Shown here piece by piece: positions 31,759 to 41,404 of a stretch of 64,000 nucleotides of DNA (positions within the stretch are counted from its first letter, which is position 1; every line of letters starts with the position of its first letter). A program made the position numbers and the translations under genes. The DNA comes from Planctomyces sp. (GTDB taxonomy: Bacteria > Planctomycetota > Planctomycetia > Planctomycetales > Planctomycetaceae). Where the stretch lies: contig JAHBXW010000008.1 in assembly GCA_019636235.1 (NCBI GenBank), forward strand, positions 62,001 through 126,000, given 5' to 3'. The notes beneath the pieces were generated by a model that searched no databases, was not told the DNA's origin, and saw nothing but the letters and a program-made list of their open reading frames with translations.

Positions 31759-32688
31759 TCACGACCGCGGAGAGAATGCGTCCCACAGCCGCGAGTAGTC
31801 CGCCGCGACCCGGGGCGTCGCGCCGACTTTCGTCGCCACCACCGCGCCCACCTGGTTCGCGAACCGCGCCGCCTGCTCCAGCGGCCAGTCCAGGCACAGC
31901 GAGACAATCAGCGCCGCCGTGAACGCGTCGCCCGATCCGACCGTGTCCGCCACCGTCACCCGTTCGCCAGGGATCTCGTAGTCCGCGTCGCCGCTGACGA
32001 CCAGGCAGCCCTCCGCCGCCCGCGTGATGCACACGGCGTCCAGCATGTACTCGTCCACCGCCGCCTCGGCGAACTCGCGCTCGTCCGTCGGCAGCTCCAG
32101 CAGCGGCGCCACGATCGCCACCTCTTCGTGATTGATCTTCGCGATGCTCGTGATGGCCAGCGAGTCCTCGATGATCTCCCGGCTGTAATAGTGCTGGCGG
32201 AGATTGACGTCGTACACCAGCAGGCAGCGGTCGGACGTCGCCTCGAGCACCTGCCGGATCGTCTCCCGGGATTCCGGGGAGCGCTGCGCGAGCGTGCCAA
32301 AGCAGACCGCATCCGCCTCGGCGGCCGCCTTGAGCAGCGCCGGCTCGGGCTGCAGGCGGTCCCAGGCCGCGGGTTGATGGATCGTATAGTGCGGATGCGC
32401 GGCGTCCTCGAGGTGCACGGTCACCTGTCCGGTCGGCAGCTCGGGGTCGTACTGGACCAGGCTCAGGTCCAGACCCTCGCCGGCGAGATGGGCGGCCAGC
32501 GCGCGGCCGTCTTCGTCCGCTCCGAATCGCGTGGCGAGCTGCGCGATCGCGCCCAGTTGCTGGACGTGATAGGCGACGTTTCCCGGCGCTCCGCCGGCGC
32601 GTCGGGAGTCGGGGAAGATGTCCCACACGGCCTCGCCGAGGCCGATGACGCGCGGACGGCGCGGGAGCTGCGGGAGGTCGGAGGGCAT
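31759..32688 (-). CDS. PfkB-family carbohydrate kinase (fructokinase-like)
   Basis: The 309-residue cytoplasmic kinase has both PfkB signatures. The N-terminal one ([22 protein letters not shown], about residues 18-40) forms the sugar site. The second (DTVGSGDAFTAAL) contains the catalytic base Asp near residue 247 and the anion hole. PfkB enzymes phosphorylate fructose, ribokinase-type sugars or nucleosides; the GGAPGNVA pattern favours a fructokinase-like sugar specificity. The 113-base gap to argJ upstream on the same strand shows no sign of another gene. Confidence 0.88.
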   Translation of the reverse strand: MPSDLPQLPRRPRVIGLGEAVWDIFPDSRRAGGAPGNVAYHVQQLGAIAQLATRFGADEDGRALAAHLAGEGLDLSLVQYDPELPTGQVTVHLEDAAHPHYTIHQPAAWDRLQPEPALLKAAAEADAVCFGTLAQRSPESRETIRQVLEATSDRCLLVYDVNLRQHYYSREIIEDSLAITSIAKINHEEVAIVAPLLELPTDEREFAEAAVDEYMLDAVCITRAAEGCLVVSGDADYEIPGERVTVADTVGSGDAFTAALIVSLCLDWPLEQAARFANQVGAVVATKVGATPRVAADYSRLWDAFSPRS

Positions 32689-32801
32689 CGGCGATCGGCC
32701 GGTCGCGGGGCGCAGGGGAAATCAAACCGGGCTGCAGAATCGCCCGACGGACGCCGGTTCGCAACCAAGGCGGGGCTGATCCAGCCGAAGACTCGCCCGG
32801 C

Positions 32802-33983
32802 CTATGTCGTGTAGTCCGCGTTCAGCCGGACGTACTCGGCCGTCAGGTCGCACGTCCAGAACCGGGCCGCCGCGGAACCGTGCGTGAAGGTCAGCGTCAG
32901 CCGCACCTCCCCTGTCCGCATGGCCGCGGAGACGGCGTTTTCTTGGAAGTCGGTCGGTGCGCCGCTGCGGTACACCTCGATGTCGTTGATCGACAGCGAG
33001 CATTCCCGCTCTTCGAACGGAACCCCTGCGTAGCCGGCCGCCGAGACGATCCGCCCCCAGTTCGGATCGTTCCCCGCGATGGCCGTCTTGACCAGCGGCG
33101 AATCAGCGACCGACCGCGCCATCCGCCGCGCCTCGCAGCGATCCCGGCAGCCGACGACGTCGATTGTCACGAAATGCGAGGCCCCCTCCGCGTCCCGAAT
33201 GATGTGCGTCGCCAGCTCCCGGCAGACGTCCGTCAGCGCCCCCTGGAACGTCTCGCGCGACTCGCCCGTCAGTTCCACGCCTGATGCGCCGTTCGCAAGC
33301 AGCAGCACCGTGTCGCTGGTGCTTTGGTGCTGGTCGACGCTGATGCTGTTGAACGTGTCCTCGACGGCCGCGGCCAGCAGCGACTGGGCGTCACGGGGGG
33401 CCAGGCGAACGTCCGTCATCAGGACGCCCAGCATCGTGGCCATGTTGGGGGCGATCATCGCCGCTCCCTTGCAGGCCCCGGCGATCGTCACGGGCCGGCC
33501 GCCCAGCGACACCGTCTGCGAGGCCTGCTTGGGGACGGTGTCGGTCGTCATCATGGCCCGGGCCGCCGCGAGGAACCCGACCTCCGTCGCAACGAGCGAA
33601 TCGACGACCGGGCCGATGCCCGTCGCGATCCGATCCGTCGGCAGGAACCGGCCGATGACGCCCGTCGAACAAATGAGGACATCCTGCGGCACGCAGCCCA
33701 GCCGGGCGGCGACTTCCGCCGTCATCCACAAGGCGTCCTTGATGCCGCGCTCGCCGGTGCAGGCATTCGAATTGCCCGAATTGATAAGGACGGCCCGCGC
33801 GCCCGTGCGTCCGATGCGTTCCCGGCTGACTTTCACCGGGGCGCCGACGACGCGATTCGTGGTGAAGACGCCCGCCGAAGTGGCGGGGCGATCGGAAGCG
33901 AACAGGGCCAGGTCCGGGGTTGTCGGGTCGGACTTGATGCCGCAGGCGACGCCGCCGGCGAGAAACCCAGTGGGAAGTGCCAT
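32802..33983 (-). CDS. argJ: Bifunctional glutamate N-acetyltransferase/amino-acid acetyltransferase
   Basis: The 393-residue ArgJ moves the acetyl group from N-acetylornithine to glutamate in the cyclic arginine pathway. The self-cleavage site is intact: KGAAMIAPNMATMLG, where Thr183 becomes the N-terminal nucleophile of the beta chain. Other family blocks are NSGNSNACTG and GNDPNWGRI. No other arginine gene is adjacent. It is divergent from secY. Confidence 0.96.
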   Translation of the reverse strand: MALPTGFLAGGVACGIKSDPTTPDLALFASDRPATSAGVFTTNRVVGAPVKVSRERIGRTGARAVLINSGNSNACTGERGIKDALWMTAEVAARLGCVPQDVLICSTGVIGRFLPTDRIATGIGPVVDSLVATEVGFLAAARAMMTTDTVPKQASQTVSLGGRPVTIAGACKGAAMIAPNMATMLGVLMTDVRLAPRDAQSLLAAAVEDTFNSISVDQHQSTSDTVLLLANGASGVELTGESRETFQGALTDVCRELATHIIRDAEGASHFVTIDVVGCRDRCEARRMARSVADSPLVKTAIAGNDPNWGRIVSAAGYAGVPFEERECSLSINDIEVYRSGAPTDFQENAVSAAMRTGEVRLTLTFTHGSAAARFWTCDLTAEYVRLNADYTT

Positions 33984-34289
33984 GAGACCGTTGCTTGAAG
34001 GTCATCGGCCGCGCGCGGGCGACCGGGGATCGGACGGGGATGGAACGGGACCGCGCCGCGGCGCGCCGCAACAGGGGGCAGGACCGCGCGCGGGAATTGT
34101 GGGTTCAGGGGAACGTCCCGGGAAGTCGGCTGGAGGTCCGCAGCCCGCGCAACCATTGAAATCCACTGGCGTTGCAGGCGGCGGGCGAACTCGGCCGCCC
34201 CCTGCTGATTCGCCCCCTGATGCTCTTGCTCCATCGCGCCGCGGCTTTCATAATCTCGCGATTCACGATTTCCAGAGGACCCGCGGCGA
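33984..34289. other. Divergent argJ/secY intergenic region
   Basis: No gene is supported. The only clear element is the secY promoter near 34226-34254. No L15 (rplO) or other ribosomal protein gene, the usual neighbour of secY, is present. Confidence 0.5.
34226..34254 (+). promoter_or_regulatory. Promoter of secY
   Basis: TTGCTC (34226-34231) and CATAAT (34249-34254) are separated by 17 bases. The start site would be near 34261, about 30 bases before the ATG, with AGAGGA in between as the ribosome-binding site. Confidence 0.5.
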
Positions 34290-35651
34290 ATGTTTTCGAA
34301 ACTGGTCACGATTTTCCGGATCCCCGAACTCCGGCAGAAGATCATCCTCACGATGATTCTGCTGGCCGTCTACCGCATGGGCTTCGCAATTCCGCTCCCG
34401 ATCATCGATCAGGAGGTGTTCGGCGAAGCGATGAAGCGGATGTCGCAGGGATCGCTGGGCCAGATCATGCAGGTGGTGGCGCTGTTTTCCGCCTCGCAGC
34501 TGGGGAACGCCACGATCTTCGGTCTGGGCATCATGCCGTACATTTCGGCATCCATCATCTTCCAGCTTCTGGCGACCGTCTATCCCCCCCTGGAGGCGCT
34601 CCAGAAGGAAGGCGAGGCGGGCCGCAAGAAAATCAATGAATACACGCGGTATGCGACCGTCGTGCTCTGCCTCATCCAGAGCTATTTCTGGGTGACGATG
34701 CTGCCGCGAACTTTGGCGCCGAACATCTTCCTCAGCGGATTCGACTCGTTCTGGAACATTCTCGGCGCGTCGCTGACGATGACCGCCGGCACGATCTTCC
34801 TGATGTGGCTGGGCGAGCAGATCGACGAGTACGGCATCGGCAACGGCATCAGCCTGCTGATCATGGCCGGCATCGTCGCCCAGATGCCCGCGGCCGGCAT
34901 GCAGTTGCTGAAGCCCGCGTTCAAGACGGCCACGCCCGACTTCAGCCTCGGTTCGGAGGCGGGCATCGACCGGCTGCTGCTCCTGGGCACGCTGTTCGTC
35001 TGCGTGATTCTGGGGGTCATCGCCATCACCCAGGCGACGCGGCGAATTCCGATTCAGAGCGCCAAGCACGTCCGCGGCCGGCGCGTCCTGGGCGGGCAGC
35101 GTTCGTTCCTGCCGATGCGGCTCAACGCCTCCGGCGTCATGCCGATCATCTTCGCGTCCAGCCTGCTGATGTTCCCGATGTTCATGTTCAACTGGCTGAA
35201 TTCGGCGTTCCCGAACGTCCAGTTGTGGAGCTACCTGTCGGGCATGTTCAGCAACTCCGACCGGGGCTACATCTACAACCTGTGTTACATCGCGCTGATC
35301 TTCTTCTTCTGCTACTTCTGGACGGGCATCACGTTCAACCCGAAGGACATCGCCAACAACCTCAAGGACTACGGCAGCTTCGTCCCCGGTTATCGCCCCG
35401 GCGCCCGGACGGCCGACTATCTGGACCACGTCATGTCGCGGATCACCTACGTCGGAGCGGCCTTCCTGGCCCTGATCGCCGTGATTCCCACCGTCCTCGC
35501 GGCCAGCATGAACATCCCGTTCATGATCGCCAGCTTCTACGGCGGCACCGGCCTGCTGATCGTCGTATCGGTGGCGCTGGACCTGGTGCAGAAGATCGAC
35601 AGCCACCTGGTGATGCGGAACAAGCCCGGCCTGCTCGAAGCCGAATCGTGA
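34290..35651 (+). CDS. secY: Preprotein translocase subunit SecY
   Basis: The 453-residue SecY forms the Sec protein-conducting channel in the cytoplasmic membrane. The N-terminus FRIPELRQKIILTMILLAVYRMG, ten membrane helices, and the cytoplasmic loop with LGGQRSFLPMRLNASGVMPIIFA are typical. The C-terminal loop GAAFLALIAVIPTVLA and the end GTGLLIVVSVALDLVQKID are also standard. It has its own promoter and is followed by map, as in many bacteria, but the surrounding ribosomal protein genes are missing. Confidence 0.97.
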   Translation: MFSKLVTIFRIPELRQKIILTMILLAVYRMGFAIPLPIIDQEVFGEAMKRMSQGSLGQIMQVVALFSASQLGNATIFGLGIMPYISASIIFQLLATVYPPLEALQKEGEAGRKKINEYTRYATVVLCLIQSYFWVTMLPRTLAPNIFLSGFDSFWNILGASLTMTAGTIFLMWLGEQIDEYGIGNGISLLIMAGIVAQMPAAGMQLLKPAFKTATPDFSLGSEAGIDRLLLLGTLFVCVILGVIAITQATRRIPIQSAKHVRGRRVLGGQRSFLPMRLNASGVMPIIFASSLLMFPMFMFNWLNSAFPNVQLWSYLSGMFSNSDRGYIYNLCYIALIFFFCYFWTGITFNPKDIANNLKDYGSFVPGYRPGARTADYLDHVMSRITYVGAAFLALIAVIPTVLAASMNIPFMIASFYGGTGLLIVVSVALDLVQKIDSHLVMRNKPGLLEAES

Positions 35652-35684
35652 CCGGCCCGGCCGCCGAGATCCGCTGATTGTCCC

Positions 35685-35718
35685 GACCCGGTCGCCCCCC
35701 AGCGGCCGGGTCTGTGTT
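35685..35718 (+). terminator. Hairpin between secY and map
   Basis: GACCCGGTCGC (35685-35695) pairs with GCGGCCGGGTC (35702-35712), eleven pairs with one G-U, followed by TGTGTTT. It could end or attenuate secY transcription before map, whose GTG start is only 38 bases further on. Confidence 0.5.
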
Positions 35719-35750
35719 TCCCCGCTCCCGGTCTCAGGACCACCTGCCGA

Positions 35751-36560
35751 GTGATTACGCTCAAAAGCGCCCGCGAACTCGGGCTGATGCGCGAAGCCGG
35801 ACGGCTTGTCGCCGAATCTCATGCCATCGCGCGCGAAATGATCCGGCCGGGGACCGTCACCGGCGACATCGACTCCGCCATTGACGCCTTTCTCGCCCGC
35901 CAGGGGGCCACTCCGCTGTTCAAGGGCTTCCCCGGACCGGTTCCGTTTCCGGCATCGACCTGCATCAGCGTGAATCAGCAGATCGTCCACGGCGTTCCCG
36001 GCGCCTGGACCCTCAAGGAGGGGGACATCGTCAGCCTGGACGTCGGCGTCCGGCTGAATGGCTGGTGCGGCGACGCGGCATGGACGTACGCCGTCGGCGA
36101 GGTCGACGACGAGAAACGCAAGCTCATGGCGGCCGGTCGGCATCTGCTGCATCGCGCCGCGCATCTCTGCGGTCAGAAACAACTGTGGTCGCAGGTGGCG
36201 ACCGAAATGATGCGGGACGCGAAGAAGCTGGGCGTCAGCCTCGTCCGCCGGTTCGTCGGACACGGCATCGGCCGGGAGATGCACGAGGAGCCGCAGGTCC
36301 CCAACTTCTTCGACGCGTCGATGAATCTTCCGGACTTCTCGCTGAATCCGGGGCTCGTGCTGGCCATCGAACCGATGGTCAACGCCGGCAAACCGGATGT
36401 CCGAATTCTGCATGACAAGTGGACCGCGGTGACGGCCGACGGACGGCCCAGCGTGCATTACGAGCACACGGTGGCCATCACGAAGGATGGTCCGGTGCTG
36501 CTGACCGAGGGCGTGGGCGAGCCCTTCGACCCGCGCGAGGCGCCCGCCCTGCCCCTGTGA
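35751..36560 (+). CDS. map: Type I methionine aminopeptidase
   Basis: The 269-residue enzyme removes the initiator methionine from new proteins. The start is GTG 35751 (ITLKSARELGLMREAG). The five metal ligands are in their usual contexts: Asp in SLDVGV, Asp in GDAAWTYAVG, His in GHGIGREMHEEP, Glu in IEPMVNAG and Glu in YEHTVAIT. The substrate-site His is in QQIVHGVPG. The 10 C-terminal residues are Pro-rich. It follows secY after a hairpin. Confidence 0.96.
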   Translation: MITLKSARELGLMREAGRLVAESHAIAREMIRPGTVTGDIDSAIDAFLARQGATPLFKGFPGPVPFPASTCISVNQQIVHGVPGAWTLKEGDIVSLDVGVRLNGWCGDAAWTYAVGEVDDEKRKLMAAGRHLLHRAAHLCGQKQLWSQVATEMMRDAKKLGVSLVRRFVGHGIGREMHEEPQVPNFFDASMNLPDFSLNPGLVLAIEPMVNAGKPDVRILHDKWTAVTADGRPSVHYEHTVAITKDGPVLLTEGVGEPFDPREAPALPL

Positions 36561-36856
36561 TGGCGGCCCCTTCGCCTCTGCGCCGGACGCTGTTCGGCGG
36601 CGGCCGGGCCGCTCCCGCTTCCGGGCCGTCGAAGATCGCCGCGGCGCGGCCCGTTCGCAGGCTCGGGGCAGGGTCGCCGACCGCCATTCGGACGCCGCCT
36701 GTCAGGGCATGATTCTTGCCAATCCCGGCTTCGCGGCCGGTCGCGAAGCCGTTTGCCGTGCGTCATTGCACGAAGGCGTGCCCAGTTGGCACACTTCCGT
36801 GCGGTGGATTCGCTGCGCGGCCGGAAACCTAAGAGGTCAAGCCGAAGGGGTCGAAA

Positions 36857-37765
36857 ATGGCGTCTCGATCAGGTCTTTTTGCGGGCTGCTTTGTGACGGT
36901 GCTGTGCGCCGTGGCGGCCGCGTTCGCCGCGGAACCGACTCCCGATGAAGCGGCCATCCACGAGGCGGCCGTGAAGTTCGTCGACGCTTACAACGCCAAG
37001 GACGCGGCGGCGATCGCGGCGCTGTTCACTCCGGGCGCTCGGTTCGAAGAGGCGGACGGGACGGTCGTCGAGGGGCGCGAGGCGATCCAGGCGGCGTTCG
37101 AGGCGGCCTTTGCCGCGGACCCGGATTCGCAGATCGGGCTGACAATCGACTCGCTGACGCTGCTGACTCCCGACGTGGCCGTGGAGCAGGGCCTGACCGA
37201 GAATTTCCCGGACGGCGAGACGCTGGTTTCCCGGGGGCGGTACCTAGTTGTGCATCTCAAGCGAGACGGCGTGTGGGCCATGGCGGCGGCCCGGTCGATG
37301 GAGCCGGAAGTCCTTTCGAACTACGCCTACCTGCAGCCCCTGGAATGGCTGGTCGGGGACTGGATCGACGAGGACGCCGATGCGGTGATCGAAACGAGCG
37401 CCCGCTGGGATGAGGGGCGAAACTTCCTGGTTCAGGAATACCAGGTGCGGCGCGGCTCGCAGGTCGTCGAGAAGGGCACGCAGCGCCTGGGCTGGGATCC
37501 CGTGGCGCGGCAGGTTCGGGGCTGGATCTTCGATTCGGAGGGAGGGTTCGGGGAATCGCTCTGGACGGAGGCGGGAGGCGCCTGGGTGGTGACAACGACG
37601 GCGGTCCGCCCGGATGGCGGGCGAGTTTCGTCGACGCGGACGCTGCTCCCGTCCGGCGATCGGGTGGAAGTGCATGTCGCCCAGCGGGTTGATGCCGGCG
37701 AGCCGCAACCCGATCTCGACTTCACGATGGTCCGACGTCCGCCGGGGGCGGCGTCCGCCGAATGA
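36857..37765 (+). CDS. Secreted SnoaL-like/DUF4440 protein with a second beta domain
   Basis: The 302-residue protein has a signal peptide (residues 1-25, ending AFAA). Residues 30-155 form a SnoaL-like (NTF2 fold, DUF4440/SgcJ-type) domain recognised by VKFVDAYNAKDAAAIAALFTPGARF. Residues 160-295 form a second, mostly beta region, beginning QPLEWLVGDWIDE, like the DUF1579-type domains that often follow SnoaL domains in planctomycetes. No catalytic residues are evident; ligand binding is the likely common property. The region upstream (36561-36856) holds no other supported gene. Confidence 0.8.
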   Translation: MASRSGLFAGCFVTVLCAVAAAFAAEPTPDEAAIHEAAVKFVDAYNAKDAAAIAALFTPGARFEEADGTVVEGREAIQAAFEAAFAADPDSQIGLTIDSLTLLTPDVAVEQGLTENFPDGETLVSRGRYLVVHLKRDGVWAMAAARSMEPEVLSNYAYLQPLEWLVGDWIDEDADAVIETSARWDEGRNFLVQEYQVRRGSQVVEKGTQRLGWDPVARQVRGWIFDSEGGFGESLWTEAGGAWVVTTTAVRPDGGRVSSTRTLLPSGDRVEVHVAQRVDAGEPQPDLDFTMVRRPPGAASAE

Positions 37766-37832
37766 ATCACTCCATCCCCGGGCCGAGCGCGGCCTCTGGG
37801 GATTGCCACGCACAAACTTTCAGGGGGCTTCC

Positions 37833-39839
37833 ATGACACGTCGACAGTTTCGCGTATGGGGGGCGGTCGTTTGCGCCGGCGCCCTGGCGCTCGTGGGATC
37901 GCAGTTGTATGCGCGAGGTTTCGGAGGGGGCGGCGGGATGCGCGGCGGGGGCGGGGGCGGAGGTGGCTTTCGCGGCGGCGGCGGCATGGCGGCGCGGCCA
38001 TCGATGGGGCGTGCGCCGTCGATGGGCGCGCGGCCCTCAACGCCCTCCCGCCCCGCGGGCGGCGGCATGTCCGGTGCAAGTCGCCCCTCTCCGACTCCGC
38101 GGCCGGGTGGCGCCGCCCCTCGGCCAGGAACGGTCAATCTGCCGGGCGGGGCCACCCGCCCCGGAAACTCCGCGCGGCCTCCGGCGAACCTCGCAGGAGG
38201 CGCCCGTCCCGGAGCGACTCCCGGCGCCGGCCGGCCGGGGGTGGGAACGCGACCCGCACCGCAGCCCGGGCTGGGCAACCGTCCGCCGATCAACAGCCGG
38301 CCCGGGGCGGGCACGCTGCCGGGCGGGGCGAATCGACCGAACGTTGGCGACCGTCCGTCAGTCGGCACGCGGCCTGTCGCACCGAATCGCCCGGGCGCGG
38401 GACAGGGGCCGGGCATCGCCACGCGTCCCGGAACCGGCGCGGGCGCTCGCCCCGGCGGTCGCCCCACGACGCTCCCCGGCCTCGTGGCCGGTGGCGGCGC
38501 GATCGCCTCTCGTCCGGGCGTCAGCGACCGCATGGCGAATCGCGGGAACTGGAACGAACGTCCCGGCGCGCGGCAGGACTGGATGAACAACCGCATGGAG
38601 AACCGCCCGGAACGCGCTCAGGATCTCCAGGACCGCATGTCCGACCGCCGCGACAACTGGCAGGACTACCGGGACGATCACCAGGGCGACTGGCAGGACC
38701 GCTGGGACGACTGGTCGGAAAACCGCTGGGACAACTTCTATGACATGCGCCACGACTACTGGAACAACCGGTTCGACGCGTGGTGGGACCACATGTGGGA
38801 CGAGCATCCCGTGGGCATGGCCTTCGGGCTGACCACCTGGGGCGTGAACCGTCTCAGCTACTGGTTTGGATATGGCGCGTACGGCAATCCTTATGCGTCC
38901 GGACCGGTCGACATGGGGGGCGGTTACTCGTGCGATTATTCACAGCCGCTCGAAACCTACGAACAGGTGTCGGCGCCAGTGGAAGCGCCCGCCGAAGCCC
39001 AGGCCGTCGCGGAAGCGGCGCCGGAGTCATCCAGCCCGCTGCAGACCGCATTCGCCGCGGCGCGGCAGTCCTTCTATGACGGCAACTACGACCAGGCCCT
39101 GACGCAGGTCAACCTGGCCATCAGCCTGGCGAACAACGACGCGCTGCTGCACGAGTTCCGGTCGCTGGTGTTGTTCGCTCAGGGCAAGTACCGGGATGCG
39201 GCCGCGACGATTCACTCCGTCCTGGCCGTCGGTCCCGGCTGGGATTGGACGACGCTCAGCGGCATGTACCCGACGGTGGACGTGTACACGGCGCAACTCC
39301 GGGCGCTGGAGGATTCGGTCAAGGCGCATCCGGATGCCGCGGACGGCCATTTTCTGCTGGCGTATCACTACATCACCTGCGGGTCGATGGACGAGGCGAT
39401 GCACCAGCTCCGCGAGGTGATCCGGCTCGTGCCGGAGGACACCGTCGCCGTGCAGGTGCTGCAGATGATCGGCGGTCCTGAGGCCGTCAAAGGGGCGCCC
39501 GACACGTCATCCGCTCCGCCTGAGGCGACGATCGCGGCGGCCGCGAAACCGGCTATCAACAAGGACGAACTGGTGGGCGTGTGGAAGGCCTCCGGCCCGG
39601 GGGACGCGAAGTTTCAGCTGGAGCTGACGGCCAGCGAAGCCTTCACCTGGACGTACTCGCAAGGGGAGGAATCGACGACCGTGTCCGGCGTGTACGCCAT
39701 CGAAGAGAACACGCTGGCGCTGCAGCCCGACGCGGGCGGCGTAATGGTCGCGGAGGTCTCGCCGCCCAAGGCGGGCGAGTTCCACTTCCAGGTCGTCGGC
39801 GGCCCTCCGGGGGACCAAGGACTCGATTTTCGGAAGTGA
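37833..39839 (+). CDS. Secreted Gly/Pro-rich, Trp/Asp-rich protein with TPR region
   Basis: The 668-residue protein starts at ATG 37833 after an AGGGGG sequence. A signal peptide (about residues 1-27) is followed by a Gly-rich stretch (about 29-52) and a long Pro/Gly/Arg low-complexity region (to about 245). Residues 250-325 are unusual: Trp, Asp, Arg and Asn dominate, with Trp recurring every four to eight residues. A short VNRLSYWFGYGAYGNP segment and an Ala/Glu linker follow. Next comes a tetratricopeptide-like region (about 405-545, FAAARQSFYDGNYDQALTQV) and a beta-rich end (about 575-668, LVGVWKASGPGDAKFQLELT). The TPRs imply protein binding outside the membrane. Function unknown. Confidence 0.78.
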   Translation: MTRRQFRVWGAVVCAGALALVGSQLYARGFGGGGGMRGGGGGGGGFRGGGGMAARPSMGRAPSMGARPSTPSRPAGGGMSGASRPSPTPRPGGAAPRPGTVNLPGGATRPGNSARPPANLAGGARPGATPGAGRPGVGTRPAPQPGLGNRPPINSRPGAGTLPGGANRPNVGDRPSVGTRPVAPNRPGAGQGPGIATRPGTGAGARPGGRPTTLPGLVAGGGAIASRPGVSDRMANRGNWNERPGARQDWMNNRMENRPERAQDLQDRMSDRRDNWQDYRDDHQGDWQDRWDDWSENRWDNFYDMRHDYWNNRFDAWWDHMWDEHPVGMAFGLTTWGVNRLSYWFGYGAYGNPYASGPVDMGGGYSCDYSQPLETYEQVSAPVEAPAEAQAVAEAAPESSSPLQTAFAAARQSFYDGNYDQALTQVNLAISLANNDALLHEFRSLVLFAQGKYRDAAATIHSVLAVGPGWDWTTLSGMYPTVDVYTAQLRALEDSVKAHPDAADGHFLLAYHYITCGSMDEAMHQLREVIRLVPEDTVAVQVLQMIGGPEAVKGAPDTSSAPPEATIAAAAKPAINKDELVGVWKASGPGDAKFQLELTASEAFTWTYSQGEESTTVSGVYAIEENTLALQPDAGGVMVAEVSPPKAGEFHFQVVGGPPGDQGLDFRK

Positions 39840-39938
39840 GCGAAAGTTTTTCAGTGGGCGTCCGAGCGGCGGGTGTTCGCCGTGGCGTCCGTGTCTCAGT
39901 GCCTCGGCCTTTGGGGGCCTCCAATCCAGGATCCGCGT

Positions 39939-41387
39939 ATGAAATCGACTGTCCCGTTATCCCTGCTGCTGGCAGCCGCGGTGTTGCTGCCGACGACTCT
40001 GTGCGCAGCCGATCCGCTCGATCATCTGCCGGCCGACATCAATGCGATCGCCTGGATGGACATCGCCGCGATCTACCATTCGCCGCTGGCGAAACAGGAG
40101 GGCTGGGCGAAGAAGGCCGTGCAGTCGCTGGTTTCGAATCAGGCGGTCGTGCCGCCCGGCGTCGAGTCGCTGGCGGTCGGCGCGCGGATGGCTTACGACG
40201 AGCAGTTCGCGTCGCAAAGCGAATATGCGGTGGCCAGGCTGGGCAACGACCTCACGCTGGAGAAGTTCGCAGCGGTGGCTGGCGGCGAGATCGATTCGCT
40301 GAACGGCCGGAAGGTGCTGGTGACGCCGCGCGGCACGCAGGTCATCGGCGAAACGGACGACACCTGGCTGATCGTGGGGACCGGGGGTCGGCAGGCGGCG
40401 GCCCGCTGGCTGAAGGACTATCGCAATTCGACGGGATTGAACGTCACGTTGCGAAGGACGGTGGAGCAGAAGGCGTCGGAGGAGCAAATTGTTCTGGCGT
40501 TCGAACTCGCGGACCTGCTGTCGCCGCGCGACATCGCGGCGCGGTTGGAAGGCGTGGAACTCAGCGGCACGACGGTGGAAGCGGCGGCCGACACGCTGAG
40601 CAGCGTGCAGAGCGCGGCGTTCTACATTCGCGTGGACTCGGCGATTCAGGGGCGGCTGGTCATCCAGCTGGGCAAGCCCGCGGGTCCGCTGGCGCCGGCC
40701 GTCCTGGCGATTCGGGACCGGGTTCTGAAGCGGATCGGGGCCTCGCTGCCGGAACTGGCCGACTGGTCCTTCCAGGTTCAGGGAGATCAGATTGTGGGCT
40801 CGGGAGCTCTGACCGCGCAGGGCGCGCGGCGACTGGTGTCCGTGCTGAATCCCCCGGCCCTGCTGGCGGCGGCTGCGGCGGCGGGAGAATCGGGCAGCGG
40901 CAGCGCCGAGAATTCCCGCGAGCTGACGATCAAGGCTTCGCAGCGATACCTGCGGGGCGTGCGATCGACGGTCGATGACGTGCAGGAGACGTTGAAGGAG
41001 CGGCGCGACAATCACGCGCTGTGGCTGGACAAGGCCGCGCGACAGATCGACGACCTGCCGTTGCTGAACGTCGACGAGGAGTTGCTGGCCTACGCGGAGC
41101 GGGTCAGCGGCTCGCTGCGGTATCAGGCGCAGGCGGAGCGGTCGGGCAACATCCGCGCTGGAACGCGGAAGGCCGAGACGGGCGCCAACAACGTCTACGG
41201 CTATGTGGCCTACGGACCCTACGGCCGGCCCTTTGTCGGAACCGGCAATCCGGTGTCCGGCGAAGCCATCAGCCGGCAGGAGAATCAGGCCAGCATGGAT
41301 GTCCGCCTGACGGAAATGAAAGAGGTCGAGGACGGGTACGCATCGATCCGCCGCACGCTGACGCAGAAGTATCAGGCGGAATTCTGA
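39939..41387 (+). CDS. Secreted protein of unknown function
   Basis: The 482-residue protein has a signal peptide (residues 1-24, ending CAAD) from ATG 39939. The mature protein has an alternating helix/strand region to about residue 330 (DHLPADINAIAWMDIAAIYHSP opens it). A charged helical stretch (about 335-380, TVDDVQETLKERRDN) and a Tyr/Gly-rich segment (VYGYVAYGPYGRPF) then precede a helical tail. The opening resembles planctomycete proteins that treat a quantity per substrate site, but I assign no family. It follows the TPR protein by 99 bases and may share its transcript. Confidence 0.7.
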   Translation: MKSTVPLSLLLAAAVLLPTTLCAADPLDHLPADINAIAWMDIAAIYHSPLAKQEGWAKKAVQSLVSNQAVVPPGVESLAVGARMAYDEQFASQSEYAVARLGNDLTLEKFAAVAGGEIDSLNGRKVLVTPRGTQVIGETDDTWLIVGTGGRQAAARWLKDYRNSTGLNVTLRRTVEQKASEEQIVLAFELADLLSPRDIAARLEGVELSGTTVEAAADTLSSVQSAAFYIRVDSAIQGRLVIQLGKPAGPLAPAVLAIRDRVLKRIGASLPELADWSFQVQGDQIVGSGALTAQGARRLVSVLNPPALLAAAAAAGESGSGSAENSRELTIKASQRYLRGVRSTVDDVQETLKERRDNHALWLDKAARQIDDLPLLNVDEELLAYAERVSGSLRYQAQAERSGNIRAGTRKAETGANNVYGYVAYGPYGRPFVGTGNPVSGEAISRQENQASMDVRLTEMKEVEDGYASIRRTLTQKYQAEF

Positions 41388-41404
41388 TTTCGAATCGGGC
41401 GAAC

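Noticed and set aside
36560-36712. 51-codon frame overlapping the map stop codon
   Set aside because: No separate Shine-Dalgarno and only a Pro/Arg/Ala-rich sequence typical of out-of-frame GC-rich DNA.
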